Shown piece after piece: positions 1 through 6,468 of a DNA stretch of 6,574 nt (its first letter is position 1; every line of letters starts with the position of its first letter). The stretch is from assembly GCA_021784615.1 (NCBI GenBank), contig JAJYHU010000230.1, positions 1 through 6,574 on the forward strand, in the 5' to 3' direction. The notes beneath the pieces were generated by a model, which did not search any database, was not told where the DNA came from, and saw only the letters and a list, made by a program, of their open reading frames with translations. Position numbers and translations under genes: made by a program. Source of the stretch: Acidobacteriota bacterium (lineage in GTDB: Bacteria > Acidobacteriota > Terriglobia > UBA7540).

Positions 1-1181
1 TCCGATCTGAGGGCCTCGCAACCGACCATCCCTATGCTCCCACTGAACTTGCGCAAGGCTGCCTGCGAGTCCTTTACGAAACAGTGCAGTGCCTCAAAGA
101 AATTACGGGCATGGATGCCGTTTCACTGCAACCGGCCGCCGGCGCCCAGGGTGAGTTGTCCGGAATCTTGATGATCCAGGCCTGCCTTACTGACCGCGGC
201 GATCCTCGAAAGTATATTTTGATTCCCGATTCAGCCCACGGCACCAATCCGGCCAGCGTCACCACCTCCGGCTACCGAGTCCGGCCCTTGAAATCCGATG
301 CCCATGGATCAATCGATTTTGCCGAGCTTGACCGGGCCATGACGGAGGAAGTTGCCGGCCTGATGCTCACCAATCCCAATACGCTCGGGATCTTTGAAGT
401 CCGGATTCGCGAAATCTGCGACTTGATCCATCAAAGGGGCGGGCTCGTTTACATGGACGGGGCCAACATGAACGCGCTTGTGGGCGTTGCGCGCCCGGCA
501 GAGTTCGGCGTGGACGTGATGCACCTGAACCTCCACAAGACGTTCACAACTCCGCATGGGGGCGGCGGTCCTGGTTCCGGACCTGTTGCCGTCCGCGAGT
601 TTCTTGAACCTTATCTTCCCTCGCCCACCGTTGAGCGCGTGGCGGATGGCGCCTACCAGCTTAATTACAACCGGCCAAAGAGCATCGGCCGGGTGCGCGC
701 CTTCTACGGAAATTTCGGCATGGCCGTGCGCGCCCTGGCTTATATTCTGGCCAATGGGGGCGAGGGGCTTCTCCAGACTACCCAGGATGCCGTGCTCAAT
801 GCGAATTACGTGATGCAACGGCTGCGGGACGTCTATGACCTTCCATACAACGAACCTTGCATGCACGAATGCGTGTTTTCCGATCGACGGCAGGCCGCCC
901 ACGGCGTCCACACAGGCGACATCGCCAAACGCCTGATCGATTACGGCTTTCATCCTTACACAACCGCGTTCCCGCTGATCGTGCAGGGCGCCTTGATGAT
1001 CGAGCCCACGGAAAGCGCCAGCAAGGAAGAACTTGACGAGTTTATTGAGGCTATGCGGGCCGTGGCGGAAGAAATCGAAGAAGACTCCGAGTTTGTCCTG
1101 AAAGCACCTCACGCGACGCGCATCAGCCGCCTTGACGAGACCACGGCTGCCCGCCGGCCGGTCCTTCGCTGGAAGGAATAG
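1..1181 (+). CDS. gcvPB: Glycine dehydrogenase (aminomethyl-transferring) subunit 2, GcvPB; 5'-truncated
   Basis: This is the C-terminal-type subunit of the split P-protein of the glycine cleavage system. It is the PLP enzyme that decarboxylates glycine and passes the aminomethyl group to the lipoyl arm of GcvH in the cytoplasm. The frame is open from the window edge (first full codon at position 3), giving 392 residues. The GTG at 84 is internal, because clear family sequence (HPYAPTELAQG, then LKEITGMD) lies at or just after the edge and continues through it. Numbering from the first full codon, visible family motifs are QPAAGAQGE (43-51), DSAHGTNPAS (76-85), LTNPNTLG, DGANMNA (152-158), and HLNLHKTF with the Schiff-base lysine at about 179, followed by the glycine-rich GGGGPGSGP (186-194). 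The C-terminal RLDE...ARRPVLRW tail is intact. Family members usually have about 470-530 residues, so roughly 80-130 N-terminal residues are missing. gcvPA would be expected upstream. The stop TAG abuts the next gene's ATG. Confidence 0.96.
   Translation, partial: RSEGLATDHPYAPTELAQGCLRVLYETVQCLKEITGMDAVSLQPAAGAQGELSGILMIQACLTDRGDPRKYILIPDSAHGTNPASVTTSGYRVRPLKSDAHGSIDFAELDRAMTEEVAGLMLTNPNTLGIFEVRIREICDLIHQRGGLVYMDGANMNALVGVARPAEFGVDVMHLNLHKTFTTPHGGGGPGSGPVAVREFLEPYLPSPTVERVADGAYQLNYNRPKSIGRVRAFYGNFGMAVRALAYILANGGEGLLQTTQDAVLNANYVMQRLRDVYDLPYNEPCMHECVFSDRRQAAHGVHTGDIAKRLIDYGFHPYTTAFPLIVQGALMIEPTESASKEELDEFIEAMRAVAEEIEEDSEFVLKAPHATRISRLDETTAARRPVLRWKE
1171..1177 (+). promoter_or_regulatory. Ribosome binding site of the hydrolase, inside the end of gcvPB
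   Basis: GGAAGGA lies in the last codons of gcvPB, 4 bases before the ATG at 1182. The spacing is short but usable. Because the gcvPB stop codon (1179-1181) sits between this site and the start codon, a ribosome finishing gcvPB could restart directly on the hydrolase. Confidence 0.6.
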
Positions 1182-2246
1182 ATGAACCAGCGCCGGGATT
1201 TTTTGAAAACCTCCGCGGCTGTGCTAGCCTCTGGAATGGGATTCGGCATGGCCAACCAAGCACCGCAGGATATGTCACCAAAGACATTTCAAGCTTTCCA
1301 GTCGAAGCGCCGGAAAGAACTCTGGGGCCTTTTGGGCTACCTGCCCTGGGACCATAAACCGCGTCCACCCAAAGTTGTGTGCGTCGAACAGCATCCCGGC
1401 TATCGCCTTGAACGGCTGGTGCTTGATTTGAACGGTCTCGAGCCCGTTCCCGCTTTGCTGCTGATCCCCGACAAAAGACAAGACTCGGCTCCGGGGCTGG
1501 TCTTCATCCATTGGCATGGCGGCATGTACGACCTTGGAAAAGAGCAACTGCTCCTGGGAACCAAAGTGCAACCGCCCTATGCCCCCGTGTGCGCGGAAAA
1601 AGGGTTGGTGACCCTGGCCATTGATAGCTGGTGCTTTGGCGAGCGTAAACACGAAAAAGACGGCCACACCGGCGAAGAGGATACCTTCAAGCTGATGCTG
1701 TGGCGCGGCCGGGTGCTGTGGGGCATGATGATGTTTGACGAATTGAGGGCTCTCGATTACCTGGCGAGCCGCCCGGAAGTCGATGCCAATCGCTTGGGTG
1801 CCTTTGGGATGTCCATGGGTTCCACTAAGGCATGGTGGCTGGCAGCCTTCGATCCCCGGGTTCGCGCTTGCATCGACATTTGCTGTCTTACCGACTATGA
1901 AGAACTGATCAGGACACACAATCTGAAGGGCCACAGCATTTATTATTATGTCCCTTCCCTTCTCAAACATTTCGAGTCAGCCCAAATCAACGAACTGATT
2001 GTTCCCCGCCCCCGCCTTAGCCTGAACGGACGCCATGATCACCTCACGCCGCCACTCGGGGTGGAACGCATTCGAGATTATGTTTATCCCTTGTATGAGA
2101 AATTCGGCCAGAGTCAAGATTGCAAAATTGAGTTGTTTGGCTGCGCACACCAGGAACTACCTGAGATGCGTCGGTTGGTGCTGGCCTGGATGGATCAACA
2201 TCTTACATGCCAAAGTCCCAAGGCCGCGCCGGAGCACAACATCTAG
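1182..2246 (+). CDS. Tat-exported alpha/beta hydrolase (dienelactone hydrolase / acetyl-xylan-esterase-like)
   Basis: A complete 354-residue serine hydrolase with unknown substrate. The N-terminus has a twin-arginine signal: QRRDFLK at 3-9, followed by the short hydrophobic stretch SAAVLASGMGFGMA. There is no lipobox cysteine, so a periplasmic or secreted soluble protein is expected. The mature part has the oxyanion-type motif HWHGG (110-114), the nucleophile elbow GMSMG with Ser211, a likely catalytic Asp286 in NGRHDHLTP, and a likely His323 in GCAHQEL. Their order and spacing (Ser-Asp-His) fit the alpha/beta hydrolase fold. The LxxRPEVDANRLGAFGMSMG-type stretch is typical of dienelactone hydrolase and acetyl-xylan-esterase relatives acting on esters. 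The ATG directly follows the gcvPB stop, and GGAAGGA lies just upstream. Co-transcription with gcvPB is likely, but I see no metabolic link to glycine cleavage. The fold and export are fairly sure; the exact family and substrate are not. Confidence 0.87.
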   Translation: MNQRRDFLKTSAAVLASGMGFGMANQAPQDMSPKTFQAFQSKRRKELWGLLGYLPWDHKPRPPKVVCVEQHPGYRLERLVLDLNGLEPVPALLLIPDKRQDSAPGLVFIHWHGGMYDLGKEQLLLGTKVQPPYAPVCAEKGLVTLAIDSWCFGERKHEKDGHTGEEDTFKLMLWRGRVLWGMMMFDELRALDYLASRPEVDANRLGAFGMSMGSTKAWWLAAFDPRVRACIDICCLTDYEELIRTHNLKGHSIYYYVPSLLKHFESAQINELIVPRPRLSLNGRHDHLTPPLGVERIRDYVYPLYEKFGQSQDCKIELFGCAHQELPEMRRLVLAWMDQHLTCQSPKAAPEHNI

Positions 2247-2332
2247 GGCCTGAGGAAATTTTGCCCCACCATCTTGAGCTTTTCTCTTTACACAACCCGT
2301 TATTCGTGATAGTTTCAACGGAGGTTCAGGGG

Positions 2333-2383
2333 ATGCTCGCGTAAGCCTTTTTTGCGCGCCAAAGGAGTCAATGAGGCGAGCAT
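2333..2383 (+). repeat. Inverted repeat / possible structured leader element upstream of smc
   Basis: ATGCTCGC (2333-2340) is perfectly complementary to GCGAGCAT (2376-2383), giving an 8-bp stem around 35 bases. Inside it, CCTTT (2346-2350) can pair with AAAGG (2361-2365), which would cover the Shine-Dalgarno-like AAAGGAG. The 3' arm has competing partners downstream: ATGCT at 2395-2399 and GCTCGC at 2449-2454. No T-run follows, so it is not an intrinsic terminator. I know of no named RNA family that it matches. Confidence 0.4.
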
Positions 2384-2526
2384 ATTGATCGCAAATGCTT
2401 CTTCCTCCATGAGAGCAGGTCGCAGGCAGGCGACTGGCCACCGGACGCGCTCGCTACAGGATTCTGTTACCGATTCGCTCTTGAAATTTTTCATAGCCCA
2501 ACCGCCAAACGGGCTCCAGGTATTCC

Positions 2527-2533
2527 AGGGAGG
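2527..2533 (+). promoter_or_regulatory. Shine-Dalgarno that decides the smc start
   Basis: AGGGAGG lies 8 bases before the TTG at 2542 and 11 bases before the second TTG at 2545. There is no ATG in this frame between the upstream stop (TAG at 2494-2496) and the conserved KLKRLELLGFKSF sequence. The spacing favours 2542, giving a protein that begins MLKLKRLEL, as many SMC proteins do. Confidence 0.75.
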
Positions 2534-2541
2534 CTTTTGTC

Positions 2542-5500
2542 TTGTTGAAATTAAAACGATTAGAGCTGCTCGGCTTTAAGTCCTTTGCAGACCGTACGCG
2601 CCTGGAATTCCCTGAGGGGACGGTAGGCGTGGTAGGACCGAATGGCTGCGGCAAATCAAATCTCTCTGATTCCATCAACTGGGTTCTAGGCGAACAGAGC
2701 GCCCGTTTGCTGCGTGGCGAGCGAATGACCGATGTGATCTTTAACGGTACCGGCACCCGCCCTCCCACGGGCATGGCGGAAGTCAGCATGACGCTGGAGG
2801 ACTCGGAATACGACCCCGCCGCCGAAGCTGAAGAGGACCATCAGCCGGAATACTTTCACGCCGACCTGCCCGAAGATTCGGCAAGCCCCAAGGAAGACCT
2901 TGCGCGTGCTGGCGGGAACGGTTCTTTACGTAAGGCCTACCTTAAGGCCGGTTCCGGCCAGGTTACTGTAACCCGGCGGCTCTTCAGGTCGGGTGAAAGC
3001 GAATACCTGATCAATGGCCGCGCCAGCCGCCTGCGCGATATTCAGGATCTTTTCATGGGATCCGGCCTTGGCCCGGAATCTTACGCGATCATCGAGCAGG
3101 GCCGCATCGGCCAAATTTTGAGTTCCAAGCCTTCAGACCGGCGACTGATCCTGGAAGAGGCTGCGGGGATTTCAAAGTTCAAAACCCGCAAAAGGGCGGC
3201 GGAACTGAAGCTGGAATCTTCCCGCAGCAATCTGTCCCGCATCACGGACATTCTGGAAGAAGTCACCAAGCAGGTGAATTCCCTCAAACGCCAGGCTTCA
3301 AAGGCCCGCCGGTTTCGCGAACTGCAGGAAGAGATGCTGGGTCGCCAGAAGGTTACCCTTGCCTCCCGGCTGAAGATTCTGGAAGCCGAGTGCAGCGGCC
3401 TTCACCAGGAATTTGAAAATCTGGATTTTGCCTGTTCCAAGACGGCCAAGCAGCTTGAGCAGCTTGAGGCCGACCAAGTCTCCACGACAAAACGCTGTGA
3501 GCAGATCGACAGCGAGCTGACGTTGTTGCGCGAAGCGTTGTCAGAAAACGAACTTGAGAGGCAGCGGCTTGAATCACGTTTTGAACAGATCCGGCAGCAA
3601 ATTGCAGCGCTCGATTCCCGAAGCGAAGAAGCAAGGCAGGAGAGTGAGCAGCTTCAGGTTCGGATCGGGGATCTGGAACAGGAAGCACGCCTGCGGGCCG
3701 AGGAAAATGAGCGCCTGATTGAAGAACGAGCGGCCGCCGAAGAGGCCGGCGCCCGGCTCCTCGAACAGCAGGAGGATCTGGGAGGCCGCATCCGCGACCG
3801 GGAGTACGCGATCGAGCAGTCGCGCCGGGCGCTCCTCGCCGCCATCAGCCGTGCCGCCGATCTTCGCAATCAGCTTGTCCAGGCAGAAGAGATGGCCCTT
3901 GCGCTCGACCGCCAGGAAGCGCGCGCCGACTCAGAGCAATCTGTGGCTGAAAACGAACGCCAGCGCCATGCGGCGGAGCTTGAGAGCTTGACTTCAGGAA
4001 ACGAACGATTTGAAAGTGACCTGGCGCAATTGGCCGCCGCGGTTTCCCAAACGGCCGCGATGCTCGATCAAGCCCAGAAAGAAGAAATCGTCAAACGCCG
4101 GGAACTCGAGGATCGCCGCCGTGAATTGTCAGGCATGGAAGCTCGCAAACAGACGCTCGAAGAGTCTTTGGCGCGGCACGCTTACTCAACGGAAAGCGTC
4201 CGCCGGCTGCTGAACGGGGAGATCCCGACCAACGGTCACCATTTCAGGCCTCTCGGCGTCCTGGCGGATTTTCTGGAAGTTTCTCCCGGGTATGAAGAGA
4301 CCATCGAAGAATTCTTGAAGTCAGAGCTCGATTGCGTGGTAGTAGAGGAGCATGCGGAAGCACGCTCCGGAATTTCGCTGCTGCAGGCGGAAGGCACGGG
4401 GCGGTCAACGTTTTTTGTAACACGGATGTCCACAAGTGCCCATTCGAATAGTAACGGCGATCTTCATCTTTCGCAGGAATCCGGCGTCGCCGCCCGGCTC
4501 AAAGACCTGGTGCGGTTTGAACCCAGCCTGGGACTGAACGGCGATCTACCTCTGCCATCACTCGGAAAAGCTTACCTGGTGGAGAATGCAGAGGCCGCTG
4601 AACGGCTGGCGGCCGGTTATCCCGACTATCACTTTCTGACCCCCTCTGGCGAGCACTATCACCACCGGCTCGTTTCAGGCGGCCGAGGATCGAGCGCAGG
4701 GCCGCTTGCCCTGCGTCGCGATTTCCGTGAACTGGAACGCAACACCACCGAAGTCCAGTCGAGCATCGAGGCAGGACAAGCGCAACTGGCTGAGATTGAA
4801 GGGTTTGTCGCCAAGGCCAAGGAGGAATTGGGCAAACTGACCGCGGCCAAGCAGGACTCTGAAAAAAGTCTTGTCGTCGGGGCTGAACGGTTGCGCCAGA
4901 CTCAGGACGCGCTGAACCGCACAACCGAGCGGCTTCGCTTGCTCACAGAAGAGAGCGCCAAGCTTGCGGGAGAAAGAGGAAGGCTCCTGGAACGCCAGGC
5001 AAGCCTTAAAGTCCAGATGGAAACTGAAGGGGCTGAAAAGTCACGCCTGGAGATGGAAATCGCTGAAAGCACCCAAGACGTTAGTGAAATGCGCCTGCAG
5101 TTTGACCAGGGAAGCCAGAACTTGGCGCGTGCGCAAGCGCGCTTCAGCACACTTGAAGAACGCACTCGCGCGCTTGAGTCAGAACGGTTGCGCATGGCCT
5201 CGCAAATCAAGGAAACTTCGGAACGGCTGGATCATTTGAGTCAACAGATTGGTAAATGGGGCGAGGAGCAACGGCGACTGGCGGAGGAATCGGAAGCCCT
5301 TGGAACGCGCAGCACCGAACTCGAAATCAGTCTTGCCGGCCTTAAAGAAAAAACGGCGCGCATTACAAATGAGCTGCAGATCATCCGTGCCCGGCGCGAT
5401 GAACTCCGTCCGCAGGTTGAATCTGTGCGAACCCAATATGAAGCAGACCGGGAAAAGCGCTCCGAGATTGAAGTCGCCATGGCGCGCGCAGAGTCTGACC

Positions 5501-6270
5501 GCGATCACCATGCTCAGCAATGCCGGGAGGGTCTAGAGCGAGAGCCCGAGGACCTGCTGGCTGAACTCGCTGACGAGGAAGCCCTTTCCGGCGCAGAACT
5601 CGAGGCCGCAGAGGAACAGGTTCGCGAGCTTAAGAAACGGATCGATAACCTTGGCCCTCTCAACATGATGGCGCTTGAAGAACTTAAAGAAGCGGAAGAG
5701 CGCTATGGGTTTCTGGAATCTCAACGGCAGGATTTACTCTCCTCCATCGATGATATGGCCCAAGCTATCCGGGAAATCGACCGCCTTTCACGGCAGCAAT
5801 TCCTGGAAGCCTATAAGGCCATCAACGAGTTCTTCGCGGAATCGTTTCGGACGCTCTTCGGCGGGGGAATGGGGCAGTTGCGGCTAAGCGACGAAGAGGA
5901 TGCCGATAGCGGCCTGGATATTGTGGCGCAACCGCCCGGCAAACGACTCCAAAACATCCTGCTGCTTTCCGGAGGCGAAAAAGCCCTGGCCGCCATCGCG
6001 CTCCTGATTGCAATCTTCCGGTACACCCCAAGCCCCTTTTGCGTTTTGGATGAAGTTGACGCCCCGCTTGATGATTCAAACGTCGAAAGATTTACTCGGC
6101 TGATTCACCAGATGAGCCGCGCCTCGCAGTTTATCCTGATTACCCACAATAAGCGGACGATGGAAATTGCCAGCGCGATCTACGGAGTAACCATGGAGAG
6201 CCCCGGCGTCTCCAAACTTGTGTCGGTCAAACTTGAAGATGTTGAAGAGCCGGTAGAGGTTTCAGCCTGA
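2542..6270 (+). CDS. smc: Chromosome partition protein SMC (condensin ATPase)
   Basis: A complete 1242-residue SMC ATPase, which dimerises and with ScpA/ScpB folds and segregates the chromosome. The N-terminal head has LGFKSF, Walker A GPNGCGKS (32-39), a conserved arginine in LLRGERM (about 58) and the Q-loop glutamine in IIEQG (about 186), followed by ILSSKPSDRR and EEAAGISKFKTRK. A long coiled coil rich in Glu, Arg, Leu and Gln runs from about 215 to 555. The hinge spans roughly 570-715 and ends in LVSGGRGSSAGPLALRRDF. The returning coil runs to about 1090 and includes IDNLGPLNMMALEEL. The C-terminal head has signature LLSGGEKA (1141-1148), Walker B FCVLDEVDAPLDD with Asp1170/Glu1171, and the H-loop ITHNKRTM with His1202. 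All ATPase residues are present and the length is normal. The start is TTG at 2542, preceded by AGGGAGG. One oddity is an acidic insert at about 91-138 in the N-head. Neither scpA/scpB nor ftsY lies adjacent within the window. Confidence 0.98.
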   Translation: MLKLKRLELLGFKSFADRTRLEFPEGTVGVVGPNGCGKSNLSDSINWVLGEQSARLLRGERMTDVIFNGTGTRPPTGMAEVSMTLEDSEYDPAAEAEEDHQPEYFHADLPEDSASPKEDLARAGGNGSLRKAYLKAGSGQVTVTRRLFRSGESEYLINGRASRLRDIQDLFMGSGLGPESYAIIEQGRIGQILSSKPSDRRLILEEAAGISKFKTRKRAAELKLESSRSNLSRITDILEEVTKQVNSLKRQASKARRFRELQEEMLGRQKVTLASRLKILEAECSGLHQEFENLDFACSKTAKQLEQLEADQVSTTKRCEQIDSELTLLREALSENELERQRLESRFEQIRQQIAALDSRSEEARQESEQLQVRIGDLEQEARLRAEENERLIEERAAAEEAGARLLEQQEDLGGRIRDREYAIEQSRRALLAAISRAADLRNQLVQAEEMALALDRQEARADSEQSVAENERQRHAAELESLTSGNERFESDLAQLAAAVSQTAAMLDQAQKEEIVKRRELEDRRRELSGMEARKQTLEESLARHAYSTESVRRLLNGEIPTNGHHFRPLGVLADFLEVSPGYEETIEEFLKSELDCVVVEEHAEARSGISLLQAEGTGRSTFFVTRMSTSAHSNSNGDLHLSQESGVAARLKDLVRFEPSLGLNGDLPLPSLGKAYLVENAEAAERLAAGYPDYHFLTPSGEHYHHRLVSGGRGSSAGPLALRRDFRELERNTTEVQSSIEAGQAQLAEIEGFVAKAKEELGKLTAAKQDSEKSLVVGAERLRQTQDALNRTTERLRLLTEESAKLAGERGRLLERQASLKVQMETEGAEKSRLEMEIAESTQDVSEMRLQFDQGSQNLARAQARFSTLEERTRALESERLRMASQIKETSERLDHLSQQIGKWGEEQRRLAEESEALGTRSTELEISLAGLKEKTARITNELQIIRARRDELRPQVESVRTQYEADREKRSEIEVAMARAESDRDHHAQQCREGLEREPEDLLAELADEEALSGAELEAAEEQVRELKKRIDNLGPLNMMALEELKEAEERYGFLESQRQDLLSSIDDMAQAIREIDRLSRQQFLEAYKAINEFFAESFRTLFGGGMGQLRLSDEEDADSGLDIVAQPPGKRLQNILLLSGGEKALAAIALLIAIFRYTPSPFCVLDEVDAPLDDSNVERFTRLIHQMSRASQFILITHNKRTMEIASAIYGVTMESPGVSKLVSVKLEDVEEPVEVSA

Positions 6271-6312
6271 TCAGGCCCTGCCCGGAAAATTCGCGTTTTT
6301 TCATTTGCGGCC

Positions 6313-6346
6313 GTTGAAGACTCTTATCCCTGTTGAAATCTTCAAC
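6313..6346 (+). repeat. Inverted repeat with two alternative pairings
   Basis: GTTGAAGA (6313-6320) pairs perfectly with TCTTCAAC (6339-6346) across 18 bases. A second GTTGAA at 6332-6337 can pair with the same 3' arm (TTCAAC, 6341-6346) across a 3-base loop. The two hairpins exclude each other. The stems are AT-rich and no T-run follows, so this is not a standard terminator; it may be an operator-like site or chance. Confidence 0.35.
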
Positions 6347-6377
6347 TTCACTCGTTCCATCCGTTCCTGTTTGGACC

Positions 6378-6415
6378 GCGTGCCGCACATTACGGCATGC
6401 CAATCACGCTTTTTT
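6378..6415 (+). terminator. Candidate intrinsic terminator after smc
   Basis: GCGTG (6378-6382) can pair with CACGC (6405-6409), and the base of that stem is directly followed by six T's (6410-6415). A competing and more stable hairpin in the same stretch is TGCCG (6381-6385) with CGGCA (6393-6397), extendable to 8 pairs with one G-T pair, but it ends about 10 bases before the T-run. Either fold would end smc transcription just before the purC promoter. The outer stem is short, so the call is tentative. Confidence 0.35.
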
Positions 6416-6417
6416 CG

Positions 6418-6445
6418 TTGACAACTTCTTACGATGTTTTAAAAT
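6418..6445 (+). promoter_or_regulatory. Sigma70-type promoter of purC
   Basis: A perfect -35 box TTGACA (6418-6423) and a -10 box TAAAAT (6440-6445, five of six to TATAAT) are separated by 16 bases. The predicted transcript start is near 6452, only about 17 bases before the purC ATG at 6469. It lies right after the candidate terminator, so purC appears to be transcribed independently of smc. Confidence 0.7.
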
Positions 6446-6468
6446 GAGCGCTGTTCAACTTCATCGCT

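Larger units (their letters stand above)
2247..2541 (+). other. Intergenic region / smc leader without a convincing gene
   Basis: These 295 bases separate the hydrolase from smc. No open frame here looks like a conserved protein. A stretch open from a TTG at 2352 overlaps the smc start out of frame, lacks a ribosome site and has an unremarkable composition. Two tiny frames follow Shine-Dalgarno-like sequence: ATG CTC GCG TAA at 2333-2344 after GGAGG (2320-2324), and a five-codon frame at 2371-2388 after AAAGGAG (2361-2367). There is a TTTACA at 2287-2292 that resembles a -35 box, but no good -10 at the right distance, so the smc promoter is not identified. A small hairpin GTCGC/GCGAC lies at 2419-2434. 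A 4-bp GGGC/GCCC stem just after the hydrolase stop (2246-2266) is too weak to call a terminator. Confidence 0.6.
6271..6468 (+). other. Intergenic region between smc and purC
   Basis: These 198 bases hold no gene. In order they carry a T6 tract at 6296-6301 without a GC-rich hairpin in front, a pair of mutually exclusive small hairpins (6313-6346), a terminator-like fold ending in T6 (6378-6415), and a near-consensus promoter (6418-6445). A 17-codon frame from the ATG at 6444 is out of frame with purC and begins inside the -10 box, so it would not be transcribed from this promoter. Confidence 0.65.

Noticed and set aside
84..86. GTG as the start of gcvPB
   Set aside because: The conserved frame continues upstream to the window edge, and essential family sequence precedes it, so the gene is truncated by the window rather than starting here.
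309..1112. Long open frame (267 codons) on the - strand inside gcvPB
   Set aside because: It is antisense to a strongly conserved enzyme, has no recognisable motif, and is explained by GC-rich third positions of the real gene.
1275..1970. 231-codon open frame on the - strand inside the hydrolase
   Set aside because: It is the antisense shadow of a gene with an intact catalytic triad; the protein shows no family features.
2246..2290. Possible terminator after the hydrolase (GGGC/GCCC stem, later pyrimidine-rich tract)
   Set aside because: The stem has only 4 pairs with a 13-base loop, and the T-rich stretch is interrupted and more than 10 bases away.
2287..2315. TTTACA as -35 box of an smc promoter
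   Set aside because: No -10-like hexamer with more than three matches lies at 15-19 bases spacing.
2157..2441. 94-codon - strand frame across the hydrolase end and the intergenic gap
   Set aside because: It has no motif and overlaps conserved coding sequence; no promoter or ribosome site supports it.
2352..2579. 75-codon frame from TTG upstream of and overlapping the smc start
   Set aside because: There is no ribosome site, it overlaps conserved smc codons out of frame, and its composition is not protein-like.
4426..4485. Low-complexity Ser/Asn-rich segment in the SMC hinge (residues about 629-648) as a possible insertion
   Set aside because: The hinge normally has a variable linker between its two halves at this place, and the overall hinge length is ordinary.
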